Source of the DNA: Oscillospiraceae bacterium
GTDB lineage: Bacteria > Bacillota > Clostridia > Oscillospirales > Oscillospiraceae
Length of the DNA stretch: 8,296 nucleotides
NCBI GenBank assembly: GCA_017458025.1
Contig: JAFTGG010000078.1
Coordinates: 1-8,296 of the forward strand
Direction of reading: 5' to 3'
Within the stretch, counting starts at the first letter, position 1, and the number at the start of each line of letters is the position of its first letter. The translations under genes were made by a program, and so were the position numbers. Of this stretch, positions 1-5,451 are shown piece after piece. The notes under the pieces were generated by a model. It was not told the DNA's origin, made no database searches, and saw only the letters and a program-made list of their open reading frames with translations.

Positions 1-984
1 AACTATACCGTAACTGAACTGGACTCCGCAAAAAACCATTTGCTGCCCGAAGTGCGGACGCAGAACGTCACCGTCGTTCACGGCGAAGTTGCGGAGGTTA
101 CCTTCTATAACGCTCCGTATGGTAATCTGCGGGTCGAGAAGTACAGCGATAGCGGCGAAGGACTCAAGGGCGTTACCATCCAAATCAAGCACATCGCCAC
201 GGGCGCGACATGGAGCGGCCAGACCAATTCCGCGGGCATCGTGGAGTTCACGCAGCTTCCCATCGGCGGCTGGGAGGTGCGCGAGACCGCGGGCATCGAG
301 GGCTGGAAGCCCGACACGGAAACGGTCACGACCGTCGCCGTCACCACCGGCGCGACCTCGACCGTCACACTGGTCAACAAAGAACTGCCCGGCTTAACGA
401 TCCGCAAGTTCGACCGCTCGGGCGACAAACTCGAGATGATGGCCGGCGTCACCTTCGAGATCTGGCGCGATGGCGTCAGCCTCGGCCGCTTCCAGACCGA
501 TGTACAGGGCGAAATCCGCATCCTGAACGCGCCGGAAGGCACCTATCTGGCGCAGGAGATCGACACCGGCAGCTCCGCCCACATCCTTGACCGCACCCCG
601 CAGCAGCTCGAACTCCGCGCCGGTGATGGACTCAAGGAAATGGTTTTTTTCAACGACGCCAAGCCTTCCATCAGCCGACTCATCAAAGTCGATTCCGCCG
701 ACCTCACATGCGGCATCGTCGGCGCGAAGTTCCTCGTAAAAGCTGTTGACGGGAGCTATACGGCCGAGATCACGACGGGCGAGGACGGCGTTGCCAGCCT
801 CGAAAGCCTCCCCTGCGCGCCCGAAGGGACCGCCTACACGGTGGAGGAAATTTCCTGCCCCGGCTACGTCATCGACGACGGATTACGCATCATCCAGCTT
901 TACCCAAATGACAAGGCGCAATTCGTCTTCACGAAGTCCAAGCTGCCCTCGCTGCGGCTGACCAAGTACGCTTCGGACGGCTAA
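1..984 (+). CDS. SpaA/Cna-B repeat surface protein, upstream fragment (5' end outside window, ends at in-frame stop)
   Basis: The frame is open from base 1, so the true start and any signal peptide lie upstream; the TTG at 40 falls inside a domain and is not a credible start. It encodes the end of one Cna-B domain (1-126), three complete domains (127-393, 394-669, 670-951) and the first strand of a fourth (from 952). Each complete domain has the Lys of the first strand (VEKY, IRKF, LIKV) and the catalytic Glu (RETA, QEID, EEIS) typical of intramolecular isopeptide domains. The first two also have the Asn acceptor in the last strand (LVNK, FFND). Such domains form stiff, protease-resistant surface stalks in Gram-positive adhesins and pilins. 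The reading frame stops at TAA 982-984 and resumes at once in the same frame, so this is one gene with the downstream fragment. Family assignment is firm; ligand and adhesive role are unknown. Confidence 0.85.
   Translation, partial: NYTVTELDSAKNHLLPEVRTQNVTVVHGEVAEVTFYNAPYGNLRVEKYSDSGEGLKGVTIQIKHIATGATWSGQTNSAGIVEFTQLPIGGWEVRETAGIEGWKPDTETVTTVAVTTGATSTVTLVNKELPGLTIRKFDRSGDKLEMMAGVTFEIWRDGVSLGRFQTDVQGEIRILNAPEGTYLAQEIDTGSSAHILDRTPQQLELRAGDGLKEMVFFNDAKPSISRLIKVDSADLTCGIVGAKFLVKAVDGSYTAEITTGEDGVASLESLPCAPEGTAYTVEEISCPGYVIDDGLRIIQLYPNDKAQFVFTKSKLPSLRLTKYASDG
982..984 (+). other. In-frame TAA inside a Cna-B domain
   Basis: The sequence reads KYASDG, stop, VVEGSSYRL. Both halves belong to one Cna-B domain (952-1218): the Lys strand lies before the stop and the Glu strand (LVET) and Asn (LEN) after it. 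Equivalent loops in sister domains carry a sense codon here (KYADDGKK, KYSDSGEG). One base change from AAA, GAA, CAA, TCA or TAC/TAT would give TAA. The same gene ends with TAA at 4381-4383, so TAA is not generally reassigned. Confidence 0.9.
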
Positions 985-1095
985 GTTGTCGAGGGCTCGA
1001 GCTATCGGCTGGCCCGGATCGAGGACGGTTCCCGCTACCTCGACCGCACGACCTCTTCCACGGGAGACATTCTCTGGGAGGGCCTGGAGCCGGGC

Positions 1096-4000
1096 GTGTA
1101 CTCGCTCGTCGAGACCGCCACCCGCTCCAATCTGATCCTCGACCCGAAAGAGTACCACGTCCAGCTCTTCCCCGGCAAGACGAGCGAGATTGTACTGGAA
1201 AACCATATCCGGCCCAACCTCTACGTCTACAAGTACACGACGGGTACTTCTGATCCCGTGGAAGGCTGCGTCCTGACCGTCCGTGCGGCGGACGGCCACA
1301 GCGTCGATGAGATCCGTACCGACAGTACGGGCATGGCGACTCTCGCCAACCTTCTCCCCGGTGTTTACGAAATTTCTGAAAAGTCCGTACCCTCGGCGTG
1401 GTTGATGGACGCGCCGAGCCAGCTCGTCACGCTCTGGCCCGACCGCGATCACACCGCATACTTCTATGACAGCTTAAAACCCAACATTACGGTACGGAAG
1501 ATCAATTCCGTGACCGGCGATCCGTTACGCGCAAAATTCCATGTAGAATACGCCTCGGGCAGCACATCCACCGGCGAGCTGAACGACCTCGGCTACTACT
1601 ACACCGACGCGGCGACGGGCGAGTTCAGCCTCACCCAGCAGCGCGACGGCTGGTACCGCATCACTGAGGTCGATGTGGAGGCGGGCTATGCCATCTCGGA
1701 GCCTGCCGTGCAGGAGTTCTACCTTGCCGCGGGCGGCAGCAAGACCGTGACCTATGAGGACACGCCGCTGAGTGCCATCGTCGTCTGGAAATACGATTCC
1801 GAGACCGGCGCGGCGCTGAGTTCATGCCGCTTTGAGCTGAAATACCTCTCCGGCAGCGCCTCCGGCACGGGCGGTACGGCCGTCGCTACAGCGACGACCT
1901 CGGCAAACGGCACCTGTACGTTCACGCAACTGCAAAAGGGAACATACATCATTTCTGAGCTGTCGAGTGACGGCAGCCATGTGATCTCCGAAGCGCCGCA
2001 GACGGTCTACATCTCCGGCGAGGAGCAGGACGTCGTTTCCGTCTACTTCGGCAACGTGCCCAAGGGTGGCGCTTTGATCCGAAAGACGGACGGCGAGGGC
2101 AAGCCGCTCAGTGGCTGCTCTTTCCTCGTGACGACCTCCTCCGGCGAGCTGGTCGGCGACGCGAACGGCGTCTATAAGACCGATTCCTCTGGTACTGCCT
2201 TGATCGAGTGCATCGAGCCGGGCGTGACGCTCATCATTAAAGAAACCCAGACGAAGGACAGCAGCTACGTTCTCGACGATGTGGCGCGCACGGTCAGGAT
2301 CAAGCCGGGACGCACCATCCCCGTCGATTTTGTCAACCTGAAAAAAGGGAATTTGCTGCTCCTGAAGCTGAGTTCGGCGGATAAAAAGACGCCCATTGCA
2401 AACACCCTGTTCGAGCTGCGCTACGCGGACGGACGCTATGTGGATCAGGCGAACGGCAAGCTGTCGAGCAACGGCCAGTATTACACCGACGAGGAGGGTC
2501 GAATCCTCGTAACGGGCATCTGCGGCACGGTGGTCGCCACCGAGATCGCCAGCGCGCAAGGCTACTCCATCGACGAATCGACACGTACACAGACTGTCGT
2601 GATCCGGCCGGAAGATACGCAGACGCTCCGATTCCTTAACACGCCGTGGCAGCTCGTGGTACTCCAGAAATATGCGGACGACGGCAAAAAGACGCCGCTC
2701 GCCGGGGTCACCTACCTGCTGACCGATGGCAGCGGCGCGCCGCTCGGCGGCGGCAATGGCGAGTACACCACCAATTCTGCGGGTCAGATTTTGATCTCCG
2801 CGCCCGTGGGCTCCACCATCAAGGCGCGCGAGGTACGGACAGTATCGGGCTACGCGCTCAATTCCGAGATCCAGACGATTTCCGTTCAGGCAAACTCCGG
2901 CGCGCAGACCGTCATATCGGGCGTGGCGTCGGGCAGCGCGAGCGGCGGCGCGACGGTCGTGAGCAGCGGCGATGGCGGCGGCAATCAGATGACCTTCTAC
3001 AACAAGACGCTGGGGAAGCTCGAACTTATCAAGACCGACGCGGCGAACAAAAACACTCGGCTCAGCGGGGCGAAATACGAGATCCGTCAGATGAACCAGG
3101 GCGTCGTCACCACCATCGTCACGGGCGCGGACGGGCGCGCCGTGGCCGAGCTGGGCGAGGGCGACTTCTACGCGCTCGAAATCGAGGCGCCCTCTGGCTA
3201 CCGGCTCGACAGCACGCCGCACTATTTCACGATCAAGGACGGCGAGACGTTCACGCTGCCCGTGACCGACCGCGCCATCAGCGGCATCGAGCTGCACAAG
3301 GTCTCGAGCACGACCGGCGAGGGCATCTATAACGCGAAATTCCTCGTGTATGACGCGAAGGGCAACGTCGTCGGCGAGCTTTCGACCAATGACCGGGGCT
3401 ATGCCCGGATCGAGCTGGACGCGGGCCTCTATCGGCTGCGCGAACTCGAATGCGAGGGCTACATCGTAGATACGAAACTGCGCGACGTCACCGTGAAGTC
3501 GGGCGGCTTTGCCCTCGTCGAATGGGCGAATACACCGATCACGGGGCAGATACAGATCGTCAAGTACGCCGCGGAGGCGAACAGCGTCACGGGGCAGGCT
3601 GCGGGAACGCCGCTTCAGGGCGCGACCTTTGAGATCGTGAACCCGCGCAACAACATCGTCGTGGCGCACATCACCTCCGACGCACGGGGCATCGCGGCCT
3701 CCGGCTCGCTGCCGCTCGGCCGCTATCTGGTGCGAGAGGTGTCCAGCCCGACTTACTGGCAGGTATCGGCGGAGACCTTCGATGTGACGCTCGAATTTGC
3801 GGGGCAGATCGTCAAGCTGGCGGCCTACGACAAGCCCGCGCAGCTCGGCGTTGTGGTGACGAAAACAGGCGTCAAGGAAGTCCTCGCAGGAAATCGTATG
3901 GCGTACACCTTTACGGTGGCGAACACGTCCAACGTCTCGCTCGAATCGTTCTACTTCCACGACAAGATCCCCTACGACGTGACGGGCGTGAGCGCAATCA

Positions 4001-4383
4001 CAACGGGCACCTACAGCCAGAGGCTGACCTATCGTGTCCTCTACAAGACCAATGTGAACGAGTATCGCGTGCTGGCGTCGAACCTGCTCACAACGAACAA
4101 CTACGCTTTCCAGCTCAGCGGCCTGCCGCTGATGGCGGGCGAGGTCGTGACGGATATCTACTATGACTTCGGCACGGTTCCCGCGGGCTTCCAGAGCGTC
4201 GCCAAGCCGACGCTGACCGTCTCGGTCAGCCCTACGGCGGTCAATGGGTATCAGGTCATCAACCGCGCCGACGCGGGCGGGCAGTACGGCGGCACATGGC
4301 AGAGCGCCAATGCCGCGTGGATCACCATTGTCCGCAACCTGACGCCGATGAAGAAGGTGCCGCTCCCCAAGACGGGCTATTAA
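1096..4383 (+). CDS. SpaA/Cna-B repeat surface protein, downstream fragment with C-terminal LPKTG
   Basis: This continues the same frame; sense coding resumes at 985, and GTG 1096 is only the first formal start after the stop. A GGAG lies 6 bases upstream, but initiation there would begin in mid-domain without a signal peptide, so independent function is doubtful. It encodes the rest of domain 4 (to 1218) and nine complete Cna-B domains beginning at 1219, 1486, 1777, 2071, 2353, 2653, 3019, 3286 and 3550. Every one keeps the strand-A Lys, the Glu, and a terminal Asn or Asp. A DUF11-like beta domain follows (about 3850-4340, with TGVKEVLAGNRMAYTFTVAN). The last residues are LPKTGY. The product would be a long, rigid, wall-linked stalk or adhesin. 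Such genes are common ICE cargo beside transfer genes in Clostridia, where they are thought to aid contact; that role is inference here. Confidence 0.85.
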   Translation: MYSLVETATRSNLILDPKEYHVQLFPGKTSEIVLENHIRPNLYVYKYTTGTSDPVEGCVLTVRAADGHSVDEIRTDSTGMATLANLLPGVYEISEKSVPSAWLMDAPSQLVTLWPDRDHTAYFYDSLKPNITVRKINSVTGDPLRAKFHVEYASGSTSTGELNDLGYYYTDAATGEFSLTQQRDGWYRITEVDVEAGYAISEPAVQEFYLAAGGSKTVTYEDTPLSAIVVWKYDSETGAALSSCRFELKYLSGSASGTGGTAVATATTSANGTCTFTQLQKGTYIISELSSDGSHVISEAPQTVYISGEEQDVVSVYFGNVPKGGALIRKTDGEGKPLSGCSFLVTTSSGELVGDANGVYKTDSSGTALIECIEPGVTLIIKETQTKDSSYVLDDVARTVRIKPGRTIPVDFVNLKKGNLLLLKLSSADKKTPIANTLFELRYADGRYVDQANGKLSSNGQYYTDEEGRILVTGICGTVVATEIASAQGYSIDESTRTQTVVIRPEDTQTLRFLNTPWQLVVLQKYADDGKKTPLAGVTYLLTDGSGAPLGGGNGEYTTNSAGQILISAPVGSTIKAREVRTVSGYALNSEIQTISVQANSGAQTVISGVASGSASGGATVVSSGDGGGNQMTFYNKTLGKLELIKTDAANKNTRLSGAKYEIRQMNQGVVTTIVTGADGRAVAELGEGDFYALEIEAPSGYRLDSTPHYFTIKDGETFTLPVTDRAISGIELHKVSSTTGEGIYNAKFLVYDAKGNVVGELSTNDRGYARIELDAGLYRLRELECEGYIVDTKLRDVTVKSGGFALVEWANTPITGQIQIVKYAAEANSVTGQAAGTPLQGATFEIVNPRNNIVVAHITSDARGIAASGSLPLGRYLVREVSSPTYWQVSAETFDVTLEFAGQIVKLAAYDKPAQLGVVVTKTGVKEVLAGNRMAYTFTVANTSNVSLESFYFHDKIPYDVTGVSAITTGTYSQRLTYRVLYKTNVNEYRVLASNLLTTNNYAFQLSGLPLMAGEVVTDIYYDFGTVPAGFQSVAKPTLTVSVSPTAVNGYQVINRADAGGQYGGTWQSANAAWITIVRNLTPMKKVPLPKTGY
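4363..4383 (+). other. LPKTG sortase-type motif at the extreme C terminus, without membrane anchor
   Basis: LPKTG (4363-4377) is followed by a single Tyr and TAA. A normal cell-wall sorting signal has LPxTG, then about 15-20 hydrophobic residues, then a basic tail. Neither is present, and the other two forward frames after 4378 do not supply a hydrophobic stretch either: one stops within about ten codons and the other reads polar residues. Either sortase substrates in this element have a minimal signal, or the anchor is lost. Confidence 0.8.
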
Positions 4384-4399
4384 AACCCTCCCCATGCAG

Positions 4400-4570
4400 A
4401 TAGAACGCGCCGGTCATGCCGCTGAGCCGCTGTCCCATCGTCCATCGGACACATTTCAATTCCACACTTCTTTGTTTTCCTTTTTCAGTTCATTCATTCG
4501 GCATTTTGTTCGGACGCAGTGGACGATGGGACGCACAGCGAGCGGCGCGGGCGGCAGCCGGCGCTTCTAT
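4400..4570. repeat. Large imperfect inverted repeat around a T-rich core
   Basis: The inner arms are a perfect 13-bp inverted match (4432-4444 GTCCCATCGTCCA with 4520-4532). Outside them are a 6-bp match (4418-4423 with 4541-4546) and a further 13-14 bp match with one extra base (4400-4413 ATAGAACGCGCCGG with 4558-4570). The 75-base centre (4445-4519) is rich in T and pyrimidines, unlike the GC-rich surroundings. It begins 17 bases after the surface-protein stop and could be a large transcript hairpin, a MITE-like remnant or a protein-binding palindrome. No clear target-site duplication was seen and no gene is supported within it. Confidence 0.65.
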
Positions 4571-4606
4571 AAAGACCGAGGGGCGGCGTCATGCCGTCCC
4601 TCGGTC
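4567..4606 (-). terminator. Rho-independent terminator of the leftward gene, possibly bidirectional
   Basis: GACCGAGGG (4574-4582) pairs perfectly with CCCTCGGTC (4598-4606). A G-T wobble and CGGC/GCCG (4584-4587 with 4593-4596) extend the stem, leaving a 5-base loop (GTCAT). On the leftward strand the stem is followed by TTTATAG, a short T tract. It begins 12 bases after the stop of the leftward gene. On the rightward strand no T run follows, so termination of the surface-protein transcript here would be weaker. Confidence 0.75.
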
Positions 4607-4617
4607 ACAATTACAAG

Positions 4618-4899
4618 TTATATCGCCGCGCGGAGCATGGCTTTTGTTTTGAGCAGCAGGTTTGTCATGTTGCGATAGCTCTCCTTGCTGCAGCTGGTGC
4701 ATTGGCCGGGGTCGGTGAACTCCAAGGCGCTTATGATGCGGCGAAGATCAGCCGCGTCGGCGTTGCCCTCGTGCAGATGCTCGTGGGCACTGCGGAAAGC
4801 GTTTTGCAGTGATTCCTGTGGCATCCGCGGGCAGATGGAGGCGATCACGCCGTCAATCACGGCAACTTCTTCATCGGTATAACGCAGCTCTATATCCAT
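4618..4899 (-). CDS. Small helical protein of unknown function with a CxxC motif
   Basis: I do not recognise this 93-residue protein. The ATG at 4897-4899 is chosen over an upstream in-frame ATG at 4918-4920 because a perfect AGGAGG (4906-4911) sits 6 bases before it. The sequence suggests a soluble, mostly helical protein: helices near residues 9-26, 27-44, 46-61 and 71-92, and one Cys-Thr-Ser-Cys at 67-70. There is no signal peptide, membrane segment or clear helix-turn-helix. It is transcribed against both flanking gene blocks and has its own promoter and terminator, so it is an independent unit between the surface protein and the transfer genes. A regulatory or accessory role in the element is possible but is only inference. 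The CxxC could bind metal only if paired with other ligands or through a dimer. Confidence 0.75.
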   Translation of the reverse strand: MDIELRYTDEEVAVIDGVIASICPRMPQESLQNAFRSAHEHLHEGNADAADLRRIISALEFTDPGQCTSCSKESYRNMTNLLLKTKAMLRAAI

Positions 4900-4931
4900 G
4901 TCGCCCCTCCTGAAACACAAAACCGAAAGGA

Positions 4932-4960
4932 AGTATAGCAGACGCTATATATCGGGTCAA
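4932..4960 (-). promoter_or_regulatory. Sigma-A-type promoter of the leftward small gene
   Basis: Read leftward, TTGACC (4955-4960) is followed by a 17-base spacer and TATACT (4932-4937), one base from consensus in each box at ideal spacing. Transcription would start near 4925, giving a leader of about 25 bases that carries AGGAGG. Confidence 0.8.
4934..4949. promoter_or_regulatory. Possible operator: dyad overlapping the -10 box
   Basis: TATAGC, four bases (AGAC), then GCTATA form a perfect 6+4+6 inverted repeat. It covers most of the leftward -10 and the adjoining spacer, a usual site for a repressor. No regulator is identified, so this is inference from position and symmetry. Confidence 0.4.
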
Positions 4961-5076
4961 GTGGTGAAGACGCACGATAAAAAACGCAAAATATTGTGCA
5001 ATGTGGGGATTGACATTCTCAAACCGCGCAAAGGACGGCATTTGCCGCCCGCTCCATCTTTTCGGAGGTAATCAAA
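4961..5076 (+). promoter_or_regulatory. Leader of the transfer genes: possible -35, small hairpin, strong RBS
   Basis: The stretch holds a perfect -35-like TTGACA (5010-5015), but no acceptable -10 lies 16-18 bases beyond, so promoter activity is uncertain. A short hairpin follows (5033-5050, core CGGCA-TT-TGCCG). GGAGG (5064-5068), 8 bases before the ATG at 5077, is a strong ribosome site. CTCC at 5052-5055 could pair with it, hinting at weak local masking. Confidence 0.4.
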
Positions 5077-5418
5077 ATGAAAAAACTTTATCGTAGCTAT
5101 ACCGTCTGTCTTTCGCTGCTGCTCGTCGCGTCGGCGCTGACGCTGCCGGCGTATGCGGTGGACGACCTATGGACGGTGGCGCAGACGATCATCGTAGACG
5201 TCTATAACGGCATCGCGGGTGTCAGCACCGTGCTGGCGGGCTGTATGTCCGCCGTGGCGGTCATCGGCGCAAAGATGTCAAACACACAGCAGAAATCGGA
5301 TCAGGCGTGGGATTGGCTCAAACGCATCTGGATCGCGTGGGCCATTATCAACGGGATTGGGGCGTTCATCGCGTACATTACCCCGCTGTTCAGCGGCCTC
5401 GCAACGCTCACGCCGTAG
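5077..5418 (+). CDS. VirB2/TrbC-like small membrane protein of the conjugation channel
   Basis: The 113-residue product has a clear Sec signal peptide: MKK, a hydrophobic core at about 9-22, and a PAYA-V cleavage site near residue 27. Two membrane segments follow (about 44-66 and 85-107), separated by a short polar loop containing SDQAWDWLKR. This size and hairpin topology match VirB2/TrbC pilin-like subunits of type IV secretion, and the second half (WLKRIW, AWAIINGIGAFIAYITP) resembles small proteins that I associate with Clostridia ICEs. It occupies the place usually held by a Maff2-family protein but lacks the Maff2 sequence as I know it. It is the first gene of the rightward transfer block, 33 bases before the VirB6-like gene. 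It may form the pilus or pore lining. Function is inferred from topology and context. Confidence 0.75.
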   Translation: MKKLYRSYTVCLSLLLVASALTLPAYAVDDLWTVAQTIIVDVYNGIAGVSTVLAGCMSAVAVIGAKMSNTQQKSDQAWDWLKRIWIAWAIINGIGAFIAYITPLFSGLATLTP

Positions 5419-5433
5419 TTATGACATACAAGC

Positions 5434-5443
5434 GGAGAGGAGG
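5434..5443 (+). promoter_or_regulatory. Ribosome binding site deciding a TTG start
   Basis: GGAGAGGAGG, containing a perfect AGGAGG at 5438-5443, lies 8 bases before TTG 5452. No in-frame ATG has a comparable site; the next in-frame ATG would remove the conserved N-terminal amphipathic segment. Confidence 0.7.
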
Positions 5444-5451
5444 CGTCCGAT

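Larger units (their letters stand above)
1..3849 (+). repeat. Tandem array of Cna-B domains (13 complete plus one partial)
   Basis: Domain boundaries by first-strand alignment are 127, 394, 670, 952, 1219, 1486, 1777, 2071, 2353, 2653, 3019, 3286 and 3550, with the last ending near 3849. Units are 88-122 residues and diverged in sequence, so this is an old protein-level repeat, not a recent DNA duplication. The Lys/Glu pair is intact in all 13. The Asn/Asp acceptor is seen in 12; the domain at 670-951 has Thr (FVFTKSK) where the others have Asn or Asp. The domain at 2653-3018 has a Gly/Ser-rich insertion (about 2914-2988) before its last strand. Confidence 0.85.

Noticed and set aside
40..42. 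TTG 40 as a start for the first Cna-B fragment
   Set aside because: The frame is open upstream to base 1 with Cna-B sequence, including the catalytic Glu strand (TELD).
1822..4395. An 857-codon open frame on the minus strand opposite the Cna-B gene
   Set aside because: It mirrors the codon pattern of the GC-rich forward gene, has no recognisable domain, and the forward frame shows clear conserved repeats.
4400..4570. Interpretation of the palindrome as an ICE oriT or attachment site
   Set aside because: No relaxase, integrase or nic-like motif is visible nearby; the data support only an inverted repeat.
4394..4678. A 94-codon forward frame after the adhesin gene
   Set aside because: It lacks a good RBS, runs through the palindrome and the terminator hairpin, and overlaps the better-supported leftward gene.
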